Below are positions 29,908-40,500 of a DNA stretch of 64,000 nt, in pieces. Within the stretch, counting starts at the first letter, position 1. The number at the start of each line of letters is the position of its first letter. The position numbers and the translations under genes were made by a program. This DNA comes from Stenotrophomonas bentonitica (GTDB lineage: Bacteria > Pseudomonadota > Gammaproteobacteria > Xanthomonadales > Xanthomonadaceae), in the NCBI RefSeq assembly GCF_002887735.1, contig NZ_PKQP01000011.1, forward strand, positions 29,725-93,724. The letters run 5' to 3'. Under the pieces are notes generated by a model. It was not told the origin of the DNA and did no database searches. It was given only the letters and a program-made list of their open reading frames with translations.

Positions 29908-31434
29908 TCAGGCAACAAAGGGGCGGAACTGCACACCGAGCCCGGCCATGCCTTCGGTTTCCCCGATCAGGTCCGCACGCAGCAGCGGACGCGCATCGAT
30001 GTACGCCTGCGGCAGGATCAACGACAGGCGCGCGTCCTCGGCGGTCAATTCCAGCTTCGGCATCGGCGTGTCTTCGTGCGCGCGGTTGAGCAGCACTGCC
30101 AGGCGCAACAGGGCGGTCATGCGCCGTGCCGGTTGCAGCAGACGCTCGGGCAGCGCATCGAAGGCGGACTTGGAAATATTGCGGCGATGGCTGCGCACGA
30201 GCGCGGCGAGCAGCTGCTGTTCCTGCCGCGAGAAGCCGGCGATGTCCGAGTTCTCCAGCACGTAGCTGCCATGCACGTGGTAACCGCTGTGCGCGATCAT
30301 CAGGCCAAGCTCGTGCAGGCGCGCGGACCAGCCGAGCATGCGCGCATCGTCCGGGTCCAGCTGCCAGCTTTCCTCGACCTGGGCCAGCAGGTTCATCGCG
30401 GTGTTCTCCACGCGATCGGCCTGGACGGTATCGATGCCGTAGCGCTGGGTCAGGGCCGCGACCGACTCGTCGCGCAGGTCGTTCTCGCTGGCGCGGCCGA
30501 GGATGTCGTACAGGATGCCTTCGCGCATCGCCGCCTTGCTCACCAGCAGCTTCTGCAGCCCCAGCGCCTGGAAGGCCGCCTCGAGCACCAGGATGCCGCC
30601 GGCGATGATCGGGCGGCGATCGGCGGACAGCCCCGGCAGATTGATGTCCTCGATGCGCTTGGCCTTGAGCAGCTCATCACGCAGCTGCGGCAAAGCCTCG
30701 GCGGTGATCGCGCCCTTGCTGAGCTTCATGGTGGCGCAGATTTCGCTGATCGCCTTGTGCGTGCCCGACGAGCCCAGCGCTTCGTGCCAGCCCAGCGCGC
30801 GGTACTTGTTGGCGAACTGCTGGAACTCCGCGCCGATCTCGGTCAGTGCGTCCTTCCAGCGCTTCTTGCTCAGCTTGCCGCCGGGGAAGAAGCGCCGCGT
30901 GCTGGCGATGCAGCCGGCCTGCAGGCTTTCGCGCTCCAGGGTCTGCATGCCCTGGCCGATGATGAACTCCGTGGAGCCGCCACCGATGTCGATCACCAGC
31001 CGGCGCTGGTCCGGCTTGGGCGGCTGCGCATGGGCCACGCCCAGGTAGATCAGGCGCGCCTCCTCGCGGCCGCTGACCACTTCGATGGCATGCCCGAGCG
31101 CGGTTTCGGCCGGCATCAGGAAGGCCTGCGGCGAGCGCAGCTGGCGGACCGTATTGGTGGCCAGGGCGCGGACCCGCACCGAGGGGATCGCGCGGATGCG
31201 CTGGCCGAACCGGGCCAGGCATTCCAGCGCGCGCTGGCGGGCTTCGGCGGACAGGCCGCCCTTGCCATCCAGGCCGTCGGCCATGCGTACGGTCTCGCGC
31301 AGGCGGTCGACCACCCGCAACTGCCCGAGGGTGTATCGCGCGATGACCATGTGGAAGCTGTTGGATCCCAGGTCGATGGCGGCGAGCAGGTCGCCATCCT
31401 GCAGGGCGGGCGGTGTCGTGGAGGTATGCGGCAT
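29908..31434 (-). CDS. ppx: exopolyphosphatase
   Basis: 508 residues. It releases phosphate from polyphosphate ends and may hydrolyse pppGpp. Seen: actin-like phosphate-1 motif AIDLGSNSFHMVIA at the N-terminus, LVIDIGGGSTEFI as phosphate-2, catalytic glutamate region in SGREEARLIYLG, and a C-terminal HD-like helical domain (LHELGLMIAHSGYHVHG). It follows ppk1 by 122 bases on the same strand, giving a synthesis/degradation pair, with a REP element in the gap. Confidence 0.95.
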   Translation of the reverse strand: MPHTSTTPPALQDGDLLAAIDLGSNSFHMVIARYTLGQLRVVDRLRETVRMADGLDGKGGLSAEARQRALECLARFGQRIRAIPSVRVRALATNTVRQLRSPQAFLMPAETALGHAIEVVSGREEARLIYLGVAHAQPPKPDQRRLVIDIGGGSTEFIIGQGMQTLERESLQAGCIASTRRFFPGGKLSKKRWKDALTEIGAEFQQFANKYRALGWHEALGSSGTHKAISEICATMKLSKGAITAEALPQLRDELLKAKRIEDINLPGLSADRRPIIAGGILVLEAAFQALGLQKLLVSKAAMREGILYDILGRASENDLRDESVAALTQRYGIDTVQADRVENTAMNLLAQVEESWQLDPDDARMLGWSARLHELGLMIAHSGYHVHGSYVLENSDIAGFSRQEQQLLAALVRSHRRNISKSAFDALPERLLQPARRMTALLRLAVLLNRAHEDTPMPKLELTAEDARLSLILPQAYIDARPLLRADLIGETEGMAGLGVQFRPFVA

Positions 31435-31535
31435 TTGCGAATGTTAGCCGAACGGTGGGTCGCGAAGTCACCGCGCGCCCTTCACATGGGCAGGCTGCGA
31501 CGACCGGTCGCATCGAAGGGGCAGGCAATGACCGC

Positions 31536-31560
31536 GTACCGACCAACGGTCGGTACCTAC
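31536..31560. repeat. SMAG/REP element at the ppk1 stop codon
   Basis: GTACCGACC-AAC-GGTCGGTAC ending in CTAC. On the minus strand GTAG includes the TAG stop of ppk1. It lies in the ppk1-ppx gap and may uncouple the amounts of the two mRNAs. Confidence 0.85.
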
Positions 31561-33634
31561 AGACCCTGCAGCAAGGCCATCTGCGCCGCATGCGGCGGCT
31601 CGTCATGGCCCGGCGTGCACTTGATGTAGCCGCCGTCGGCCTGCAGCTCCCAGGCGTTGAGGTTGTCGTCGAGGTAGTTCTGCAGCACATCGCGGTAGAC
31701 CTTGCGCGCCAGCTCCGGGTCCAGGATCGGGAAACAGGTCTCGACCCGGCGCAGCAGGTTGCGTTCCAGCCAGTCCGCGCTGGCGCAGAACAGCTCCGAG
31801 GCGCCGTCATTGCCGAACCAGTAGACCCGGCTGTGCTCCAGGAAACGGCCTACGATCGAGCGCACCCGGATGTTGTCCGAGACGCCGGGCACCCCGGGGC
31901 GCAGGGTGCAGGCGCCGCGCACGATCAGGTCGATCTGCACGCCGGCCTGCGAAGCGGCATACAGCGCGCGGATCATCTGCGGTTCGTTGAGGGCGTTCAT
32001 CTTGGCGATGATCCGCCCGGGGCGCCCGCTCGCAGCCAGCCGCGTTTCGCGCTCGATCCGCTGCAGCAGGCCCGGGTGCAGGGTGAAGGGCGACTGCAGC
32101 AGGCGCTTGAGCTTCATCCGCGGCGCCAGCCCGGACAACTGCTGGAACAGCAGATGCACATCGTTGCCGATGTCCGCATCGGCGGTGATCAGGCTCAGGT
32201 CGGTGTACGCGCGTGCGGTGCCGCTGTGGTAGTTGCCGGTGCCCAGGTGCACGTAACGGCGCAGCTTGCGGCCTTCGCGACGCACGATCAGCAGCATCTT
32301 GGCATGGGTCTTGAACCCGACCACGCCGTAGACGACCTGCACGCCGGCTTCCTGCAGGCGGTCGGCGAGGCCAAGGTTGGCTTCTTCGTCGAAGCGCGCG
32401 CGCAGTTCGACCACCACGGTGACGTCCTTGCCGTTGCGTGCGGCCTGGATCAGCGCATCGACGATCAGCGAATCCTTGCCGGTGCGGTACAGGGTCTGCT
32501 TGATCGCCAGCACGTTGGGGTCGACCGCGGCCTGCTTGATCACATCCAGCACGGCGGTGAACGCATCGAAGGGGTGGTGCAGCAGCACATCCCGGCGCGC
32601 GACGATCTCGAAGATCCCGTCGCTGTCGCGCAGCGTGCGCGGGCTCAGGGCGGGGTACTTCAGTTCCGGCCGCTGGATCACGTCGTACAGCTGGATCACG
32701 CGGTTGAGGTTGACCGGGCCGTCGATACGGTAGACCGCGTTTTCGGTCAGCCCGAAGTTCTGCAGCAGGGTGCGCACGATGTCGCGCGGGCAGTCCTGCG
32801 CGATCTCCAGCCGGACCGCCGGGCGGTAGCCACGGTCGACCAGTTCATCGCGCAACGCCAGGGCGAGGTTCTCGACCTCTTCCTCGTCCACCACCAGCTC
32901 GGAATTGCGGGTCACGCGGAACTGGTAGGCCCCCTGGACTTCCATGCCCGGGAACATCTCATCGACGAAGGTCGACAGCACCGAGGACAGGAACACGAAG
33001 GTCTGCGGGCCGCCGAGTTGCTCCGGCAGCTGGATGATGCGCGGCAGCGAGCGCGGTGCACGCACGATTGCCAGGTGCCCGGCGCGACCAAACGCGTCGG
33101 TGCCCTTGAGCACCACCACGATGTTCAGCGATTTGTTGAGGATCTTCGGGAACGGGTGCGAGGGATCCAGGCCGAGCGGAGACAGCACCGGCATGATCTC
33201 GTTGCGGAAGTAGGCGCGCAGCCAGCGCTTCTGGCGGTGGTTCCAGGAGTGCCGGCCGAGTACGTCGATGCCTGCCTCGTGCAGCGCCGGGCGCAGCGTT
33301 TCGTTCCAGCAGCGGTACTGCTGGTCCACCAGCTGTGCGGCGCGGTCGTGGATCGCATTGAGGATCGCCTGCGGCGTCATGCCATCCGGCGCCGGCGGCA
33401 GGCCGAACTCCTGCGCATGGCGCACGGCGGCCGCGCGGATCTCGAAGAACTCGTCCAGGTTGGTGCAGGAGATGCACATGAAGCGCAGGCGCTCCAGCAG
33501 CGGCACCTGCGGGTCCATGGCCTGGGCCAGCACGCGGAAATTGAAATCCAGCTGCGACAGTTCACGGTTGATGTACAGCGCCGGGTCGCGCAGCAGATCG
33601 CCGTCCACGGGTACGGCGACGGGAACAGGAGTAC

Positions 33635-33638
<4 letters not shown>
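31557..33638 (-). CDS. ppk1: polyphosphate kinase 1
   Basis: 693 residues. It reversibly polymerises the gamma-phosphate of ATP into polyphosphate at the membrane. Seen: N-terminal INRELSQLDFNFRVL, the first active-site stretch FKTHAKMLLIVRR and YVHLGTGNYHSGTA with the autophosphorylated histidine, and KMNALNEPQMI in the second phospholipase-D-like domain. ATG 33638 overlaps the phoR stop by 4 bases (ATGA), so translation is coupled to phoR. The order phoB-phoR-ppk1-ppx ties polyphosphate storage to phosphate starvation. Confidence 0.97.
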
Positions 33639-34975
<1,337 letters not shown>

Positions 34976-35073
34976 TGCGGTCTCGCAGAAGGTGCGGTCC
35001 TCGGACTCGATCCAAGGTTATAGCAGGAGTGGCCGGAACCAGGCATGCGCGCCAGGTCCCGGCCCGACGAGAC

Positions 35074-35763
35074 TCAGGTCGAGGTCGAGAACCGGTAGCC
35101 GGCGCCGCGCACCGTCTGCACCATGTTCTCCGCGCCGAACGGCTCCAGCGTCTTGCGCAGGCGGCGGATGTGCACATCGATGGTGCGCTCCTCCACGTAC
35201 ACGCTGCCGCCCCACACGTGATCCAGCAGCTGGGCACGGGTGTACACGCGCTCAGGGTGGGTCATGAAGAAATGCAGCAGCCGGTATTCGGTCGGACCGA
35301 TCGGCACCGGCTGATCGCCGGCGAAGACGCGGTGCGCGGCGCCGTCGATGCGGATCGTGCCGACCGCCACGCTGCCGTCTTCGTCATCGTCGCGGGCACG
35401 GCGCATGACCGCACGGATGCGGGCCAGCAGTTCGCGCGCCGAGAACGGCTTGACCACGTAGTCGTCGACACCGGCCTCCAGGCCACCGACGCGGTCGTTC
35501 TCTTCCCCGCGCGCGGTCAGCATGATGATCGGCACCTCGCGGGTGAGGGCTTCTTTGCGCCAGCGCCGGGCCAGGTCCAGGCCGCTGGTGCCCGGAAGCA
35601 TCCAGTCCAGCAGGATCAGGTCCGGAACGCGGTCGGCGATGGCGGTCTGCGCCTCGCGGGCGTCGCCGGCATGGATCGGGTCATAGTCGCCCTTGCGCAG
35701 GGCAAAGGCGACCATTTCGCGGATCGCGGGTTCGTCATCGACGATCAGGATGCGTTTCTGCAC
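35074..35763 (-). CDS. phoB: phosphate regulon response regulator
   Basis: 229 residues from GTG 35763, exactly the PhoB length; the longer upstream frame is not supported. Receiver domain: ILIVDDEPAIREMV, phosphoacceptor aspartate in LILLDWMLPG, and VVKPFSARELLARI. The C-terminal winged helix includes GPTEYRLLHFFMTHPERV and VDVHIRRLRK-type recognition helix, then TVRGAGYRFS. It activates phosphate-uptake genes when phosphorylated by PhoR. A Pho-box-like site upstream suggests autoregulation. Confidence 0.96.
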   Translation of the reverse strand: MQKRILIVDDEPAIREMVAFALRKGDYDPIHAGDAREAQTAIADRVPDLILLDWMLPGTSGLDLARRWRKEALTREVPIIMLTARGEENDRVGGLEAGVDDYVVKPFSARELLARIRAVMRRARDDDEDGSVAVGTIRIDGAAHRVFAGDQPVPIGPTEYRLLHFFMTHPERVYTRAQLLDHVWGGSVYVEERTIDVHIRRLRKTLEPFGAENMVQTVRGAGYRFSTST

Positions 35764-35817
35764 GTGCCCACCGTATTGCTCATCAGATCGGGATTGAGCC
35801 CAGTAGACTACGGTTTC

Positions 35818-35835
35818 ATGACAGGTTTGTGACGA
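35818..35835 (-). promoter_or_regulatory. Pho-box-like site upstream of phoB
   Basis: On the minus strand the site reads TCGTCACAAACCTGTCAT, about 13 of 18 matches to the enterobacterial Pho box, with two GTCA repeats 11 bases apart. Ten bases downstream is a plausible -10, TCTACT. It ends 55 bases before the phoB start. Spacing and position fit PhoB autoactivation. Confidence 0.65.
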
Positions 35836-35895
35836 GGGGGCCGTTCCCGTCGTTGACCGCCATCCCACCGTCATCCCGACCCCTTGAACGGCGCC

Positions 35896-37536
35896 TCAGC
35901 GGCGGTCCAGTTCCGGGTCGTCGATGCCTTGGCGGCGCATTTCCAGCACGGTCGGGGTGATGCTCTCGATCCGGGCATCGACCCGGGCCCGGCCCACGTA
36001 GTCCAGATCCGGTTGCCGCTTCAGGGCCTGCAGCTGGATCAGGGCCTGCTCCGGCCGGCCGCTGAGGAAGGCCGCCTCGGCATAGGCCTCGCTGGCCCGG
36101 GTGGTATCCCCGGCCAATTCGCTGGCGCGGGCGAAGCGCTGCTGGAAGACCGGATCATTGCCGCTTTGCGACAGCATCGGGCGCAGCATCGCCTGCGCGC
36201 GCTGGCCGGCCTCGCGCCCGCCCTGTTCATTGAGGATGGTGGCGTAGGTCAACGCGACCGGGCGGCTGCCGGGGTGCTGGCGCATCAGGGTCTCGAAACG
36301 GGCGTTGGCCTGGGCCTGCTGGCCGCTGCGCGACTCCGCCTCGCCCAGCGCCAGTGCCACCCAGACGTTGTCCGGGTGGTCGCGCAGCAGCTCGGCCAGG
36401 TCGCGGCTGGCCTGCGCGGCGGCACTGTTGCGCAGCCGGCCCAGGGCCAGCCCGTAGCGCTGTGGTTCGGTCAGCCCGTTCTTCTGCGCGCGCTGCAGGC
36501 TTTCGTATTCGCGGATGACATCGCCCGGGGTGTCGGCGCTGAGCACCCGCAGCCGCTCGCGCGCCCATTCGAACTGACCGGTGCTGCCGCGGCTGAGCGA
36601 GTTGACCGAAATCTGCATCGAGGCCGGCAGCAACGGGTTGCTCCGCCGCACCAGCGGATCGGACAACGCCGGGTCGGACGGGTTCACCCGTTCCTGCCGG
36701 ACGCCGCCGGGCACCTCGGTGGTCAGCAGCACCGTGTCTTTCTTCATCTGTTCGGCGCGGGCCTTGGCCTCGCTGATGCGGGTGGTGGTGACCGGGTGGG
36801 TCTGCAGGAAGTCCGGGACGCTGTAGCCCCCCTGGTTGCCACGCATCGAGGCGGACATGCGCTCGAAGAAGCCGGCCATGGCATCCACGTCATAGCCGCT
36901 GCGGGCCAGGGTGCGGATGCCCAGGCGGTCGGCCTCGGATTCGTTGGAGCGGGTGTAATTGATCTGGCGCTGCTGCATCAGCCCCATGCCCGAAGTGATC
37001 GCGGCCATGGTGGCGTCACCGGAGGAGTTGCCGCCGGCCTGCTGCGCGGCCACGATCGCGGCAAGCATGCCGAGCAGGATCGGGATCTGGTCGCGCTGTG
37101 CGCGCTCGACGCCGCGCAGCACGTGCTGCTGGGTGACGTGGGCGATTTCGTGGGACAGCACCGCGGCGACCTCGTCCTCGCGCTCGGCGGTCAGTACCAG
37201 GCCCGCATTGACCCCGATGTAACCGCCCAGGGTCGCGAAGGCATTGATCTGCCGGTCCTTGAGCATGAAGAAGGTGTAGGACTGGCGTGGCTGGGCGCTG
37301 TTGGAGCCCAGCCGGGCGCCCATGGTCTGCAGCCAGTCATCGACCAGCGGGTCATCGAGCAGGTACCCATAGTTGCGCAGTTCGCGCAGCATCATCCCGC
37401 CGTATTCGGCCTGCCGTGCCGGGGTCAGCAGCTCGCCGGCCGAAGAACCGATGTCCGGCAGCTTGCTTTCCTGGGCCCCGGCCAGCGGTACGGCCAGGGC
37501 CAGGGTCAAGGCGGCAGAGAGCAGCAGAGGGCGCAA
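35896..37536 (-). CDS. bepA: periplasmic M48 metalloprotease/chaperone, BepA-like
   Basis: 546 residues. A signal peptide ends LAGAQ. The M48 domain carries the zinc motif VLSHEIAHVTQQH at about residues 135-147 and the third ligand in NESEADRLGIRTL. A C-terminal half of about 200 residues has TPR-like helical repeats. BepA checks outer-membrane protein assembly, notably LptD, and degrades stalled products. Length and domain order match; the E. coli protein is 487 residues. It is divergent from grxC. Confidence 0.92.
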   Translation of the reverse strand: MRPLLLSAALTLALAVPLAGAQESKLPDIGSSAGELLTPARQAEYGGMMLRELRNYGYLLDDPLVDDWLQTMGARLGSNSAQPRQSYTFFMLKDRQINAFATLGGYIGVNAGLVLTAEREDEVAAVLSHEIAHVTQQHVLRGVERAQRDQIPILLGMLAAIVAAQQAGGNSSGDATMAAITSGMGLMQQRQINYTRSNESEADRLGIRTLARSGYDVDAMAGFFERMSASMRGNQGGYSVPDFLQTHPVTTTRISEAKARAEQMKKDTVLLTTEVPGGVRQERVNPSDPALSDPLVRRSNPLLPASMQISVNSLSRGSTGQFEWARERLRVLSADTPGDVIREYESLQRAQKNGLTEPQRYGLALGRLRNSAAAQASRDLAELLRDHPDNVWVALALGEAESRSGQQAQANARFETLMRQHPGSRPVALTYATILNEQGGREAGQRAQAMLRPMLSQSGNDPVFQQRFARASELAGDTTRASEAYAEAAFLSGRPEQALIQLQALKRQPDLDYVGRARVDARIESITPTVLEMRRQGIDDPELDRR

Positions 37537-37677
37537 ACGGAGCTCCTGGGGGAAGGCGGACGACAGCGTGACAGGGCCAGTGCAACCTGCAGTTAAACCA
37601 CAGTGTTGCGACGGTGACGTGGAAAATCCAGCGGACCGCTACCATATACAGACCAACGTTCCGCTGTGGAGTTTCCC

Positions 37678-37977
37678 GTGAGCCAAGATGCTGTTTCCAC
37701 CCCCGGTGGCGCTCCCGCCATCACCATCTACTCGACCGCGGTGTGCCCGTACTGCGTGGCCGCCAAGAACTTCCTGAAGAGCAAGGGCCGCGACTGGACG
37801 GAGGTCCGGATCGACCTGGACCCTGTCGAGCGCGAGAAGATGATGGCCAAGACCCGCCGCACCAGCGTGCCGCAGATCTTCGTCGGCGAGGTCCATGTGG
37901 GCGGCTACGACGACATGATGGCGCTGCACCGTGCTGGCAAGCTGGAGCCGTTGCTGGCCGGGCAGGACCCGGCATGA
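37678..37977 (+). CDS. grxC: glutaredoxin 3
   Basis: 99 residues. A short leader, then thioredoxin-fold ITIYSTAVCPYCVAAKNFL with the dithiol active site CPYC, TSVPQIFVGEVHVGG with the cis-proline, and GYDDMMALHRAGKL. It reduces disulfides with glutathione in the cytoplasm. I chose GTG 37678 because GGAG sits 6 bases before it; a frame-consistent GTG at 37666 exists. Its stop overlaps the next start (ATGA). Confidence 0.93.
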   Translation: MSQDAVSTPGGAPAITIYSTAVCPYCVAAKNFLKSKGRDWTEVRIDLDPVEREKMMAKTRRTSVPQIFVGEVHVGGYDDMMALHRAGKLEPLLAGQDPA

Positions 37978-38366
37978 GCGCGGCCGACGACGGCAGCAAG
38001 GACCGTATCGCCGAATTCACCGAGTTCCGCCAGCGCATGAATCAGCGCATCCTGGGCGAACCCAACCAGGTCGTGCGCCGCTTCTTCGCGCTGGACACCC
38101 AGACCTACCAGGCCGGCGCGCTGGATGTGAAGACCAAGGAGCTGCTGGGCCTGGTCGCCTCGATGGTGCTGCGCTGCGATGACTGCATCAGCTACCACGT
38201 GGCCCAGTGCAAGGACGCCGGCGTGACCCGTGAGGAGTTCTTCGAGACCTTCTCGGTCGGCCTGGTGGTCGGCGGCTCGATCGTGATCCCGCACCTGCGC
38301 CGCGCGGTCGATTTCCTGGACCAGCTCGAAGGCGGCGCCGAAGCGCCGGCCGTTCACGAGCATTGA
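37974..38366 (+). CDS. carboxymuconolactone decarboxylase family protein (AhpD-like)
   Basis: 130 residues. The family core is DVKTKELLGLVASMVLRCDDCISYHVAQCKDAG, with a CxxC plus histidine arrangement (Cys-Asp-Asp-Cys, then His three residues on) as in AhpD-type peroxide-reducing proteins. Further: GVTREEFFETFSVGLVVGG. True carboxymuconolactone decarboxylases lack the CxxC, so a thiol redox role is favoured. Translational coupling with glutaredoxin grxC (4-base overlap) supports that reading. Confidence 0.9.
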   Translation: MSAADDGSKDRIAEFTEFRQRMNQRILGEPNQVVRRFFALDTQTYQAGALDVKTKELLGLVASMVLRCDDCISYHVAQCKDAGVTREEFFETFSVGLVVGGSIVIPHLRRAVDFLDQLEGGAEAPAVHEH

Positions 38367-38394
38367 GGTCGGGGCCGACCCGGCCCCACCGAGG

Positions 38395-38549
38395 TAGAGC
38401 CGACCGTTGGTCGGCTGCTTGGGCGCCCCGACGATATCGGCGCCCGGCAGTGCGCTGTTCATGTTCTAGATCCCGTTCCACCGACCAACGGTCGGTGGCT
38501 ACCCCGTCGTTCAGCCCACCCCTGGTTGCCGGCCAGCGGCCGGCACTAC
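38395..38549. repeat. three SMAG/REP elements
   Basis: Forward copy with GTAG at 38395-38417; reverse copies ending in CTAC at 38478-38502 and 38527-38549. The last has a GCCGGCC/GGCCGGC stem, a second SMAG subclass that recurs at 63623. Confidence 0.85.
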
Positions 38550-38571
38550 CGATCGCGTGTCTTGAGCACAG

Positions 38572-38608
38572 CCCCCTTCTGTTGATGGCGGCGCGCCAAC
38601 GGCGCGGG
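38572..38608. repeat. second copy of the GCGCGCCAACGGCGCGG repeat
   Basis: CCCCCTTCTGTTGATGG leads into GCGCGCCAACGGCGCGGG, closely matching 12565-12602. Both copies are intergenic and follow terminated genes. Confidence 0.6.
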
Positions 38609-38772
38609 GAGAGGGGGAATGCGCGGGCAATGCTGCCTTGCCCGCCTAAGACCAATGGCCCATTTGGGGTCCATCGGGCGGGTAAGGCATAATTGCCGAT
38701 GAAACTTCCCTTGCGCCCGCGCTTCGCGCACCTCACGGATGGCGCTCCCCCCTCGGTTCGGAATACACATCA

Positions 38773-39780
38773 ATGACGCAGAAAATCACGGTCATCCGCG
38801 GTGACGGCATCGGCCCGGAGATCATGGACGCTACCCTGTTCGTGCTCGGCAAGCTGGACACCGGCTTTGAATATGAAGACGCCGACGCGGGCCTGGTCGC
38901 GCTGGAGAAGCACGGCGATCTGATGCCGGCGGCCACGCTGGAATCGATCGCACGCAACAAGATCGCGCTGAAGAGCCCGCTGACCACGCCGGTCGGTGGT
39001 GGCTTCACCTCGATCAACGTCAGCCTGCGTCGCCATTTCGACCTGTACGCCAACGTGCGTCCGGCGGTCTCGTTCCCGAACACCAAGTCGCGTTTCGGCG
39101 ACGGCGTGGACCTGATCACCGTCCGTGAGAACACCGAAGGCGCGTACCTGGCCGAAGGCCAGGAAGTGTCGGCCGATGGCGAGACCGCCTTCTCCGGCAC
39201 CCGCATCACCCGCAAGGGCTCCGAGCGCATCGTGCGCTACGCCTTCGAGCTGGCCCGCAGCACCGGCCGCAAGAAGGTCACCGCCGTGCACAAGGCCAAC
39301 ATCATCAAGTCGACCTCGGGCCTGTTCCTGGCCGTGGCGCGTGAAGTGGCCGCCAAGTACCCGGACATCGAGTTCCAGGAAATGATCGTCGACAACTGCT
39401 GCATGCAGCTGGTGATGCGTCCGGAACAGTTCGATGTGATCGTGACCACCAACCTGTTCGGCGACATCATCTCCGACCTGTGTGCCGGTCTGGTCGGCGG
39501 CCTGGGCCTGGCCCCGGGCGCCAACATCGGTGAGAACGCGGCGATCTTCGAAGCCGTGCACGGCACCGCCCCGGACATCGCCGGCCAGGGCAAGGCCAAT
39601 CCGTGCGCGCTGCTGCTGGCCGCCGCACAGATGCTGGACCATGTCGGCCAGGTCGAAAACGCCGAGCGCCTGCGCAAGGCCATCGTGGCCACGCTGGAAG
39701 CCAAGGATTCGCTGACCGGCGACCTGGGTGGCACCGGCAACACCATGGGCTTCGCCCAGGCCATCGCCAGCCGCCTGTAA
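38773..39780 (+). CDS. isocitrate dehydrogenase, NAD-type homodimer family
   Basis: 335 residues, much shorter than the NADP enzyme of enterobacteria (about 416). Seen: [12 protein letters not shown], substrate loop [32 protein letters not shown], catalytic [26 protein letters not shown] and [15 protein letters not shown]. This pattern fits NAD-dependent isocitrate/homoisocitrate/isopropylmalate relatives; the serine-containing loop favours isocitrate. It converts isocitrate to 2-oxoglutarate in the TCA cycle. Its own terminator follows. Confidence 0.9.
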   Translation: MTQKITVIRGDGIGPEIMDATLFVLGKLDTGFEYEDADAGLVALEKHGDLMPAATLESIARNKIALKSPLTTPVGGGFTSINVSLRRHFDLYANVRPAVSFPNTKSRFGDGVDLITVRENTEGAYLAEGQEVSADGETAFSGTRITRKGSERIVRYAFELARSTGRKKVTAVHKANIIKSTSGLFLAVAREVAAKYPDIEFQEMIVDNCCMQLVMRPEQFDVIVTTNLFGDIISDLCAGLVGGLGLAPGANIGENAAIFEAVHGTAPDIAGQGKANPCALLLAAAQMLDHVGQVENAERLRKAIVATLEAKDSLTGDLGGTGNTMGFAQAIASRL

Positions 39781-39843
39781 GCGGCCGGCGCTCTTGCTGG
39801 ATGCTGTCCCAGGCGGTAGCCAGGCAACGCTGCGCATTGTTGA

Positions 39844-39878
39844 AGACGGGCCGTCCTTGTACGGCCCGTCTGCGTTTT
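39844..39878 (+). terminator. terminator of the isocitrate dehydrogenase gene
   Basis: AGACGGGCCGT / ACGGCCCGTCT, loop CCTTGT, then GCGTTTT. Confidence 0.85.
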
Positions 39879-39912
39879 AAAGTGCGGCTTTTCACCGACA
39901 GGATTTTTGCAG

Positions 39913-40341
39913 ATGCCTGATGCGGCTGTGTGGGTGGTGGCGGCTGTTGCCGTCTATGCGATTGGCGTAGGCATCTACTTCGTCTTCTGCTGGCCCTGGT
40001 CCCGTTCGCAGCGCGCGTTGCGTCGCCTGCGGACGCATGGGGTCTCCATCCGCAACCTGCGGCACAGCGAAGCGCGCGCGCTGCAGTTGATCGAATATCC
40101 GGCGGGGGCGCCGGTGTACCGGCTGGAGGGCGCCTGCGCGGAGTTCATCATCAGGGGCAAGAATGGGGCAGCGCATGTGCAGACCCTCGCAGGGGTGCCG
40201 GTGAAGTACCCGGCGGGCCTGGAACGTGCCGTGCGCGCTGGCAGCAACGCTGCCGAGGTGGTGCCAGGGCGAAAGGACGCGGTGATCGTGCGGCTCAATG
40301 GCGTCACGCTGGCGTCGTCGAGTCGAGCCCTGCGCGGCTGA
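39913..40341 (+). CDS. hypothetical protein with one membrane helix
   Basis: 142 residues from ATG 39913, preceded by CAGGA. The N-terminal 24 residues (VWVVAAVAVYAIGVGIYFVFCW) form one membrane segment; the rest is basic and soluble, probably cytoplasmic, with RRLRTHGVSIRNLRH and a compact beta-rich end. I do not recognise the family. It follows a terminator and precedes the isochorismatase gene by 160 bases. Confidence 0.6.
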   Translation: MPDAAVWVVAAVAVYAIGVGIYFVFCWPWSRSQRALRRLRTHGVSIRNLRHSEARALQLIEYPAGAPVYRLEGACAEFIIRGKNGAAHVQTLAGVPVKYPAGLERAVRAGSNAAEVVPGRKDAVIVRLNGVTLASSSRALRG

Positions 40342-40500
40342 TCGTTTACGGGCGCCCAAACGAAAAGCAGTCGTGCCTGGCGCGACTCCACACGAACGGT
40401 CTGTTCGAAATCTGCACAGATCATGTGTCACTCCATGGCTGGTTCGTGCGCCATCCGCCTCGCATCCTGTGCCCACTTTCCATCGCACAGGAGTCGTCCC

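Larger units (their letters stand above)
38367..38772. other. 406-base intergenic region with repeats before isocitrate dehydrogenase
   Basis: No supported gene. It holds three SMAG elements (38395-38549), one copy of a second repeat type (38572-38608), and a candidate -10 CATAAT near 38689 preceded by TTGGGG 18 bases upstream, which could be the dehydrogenase promoter. Confidence 0.6.
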
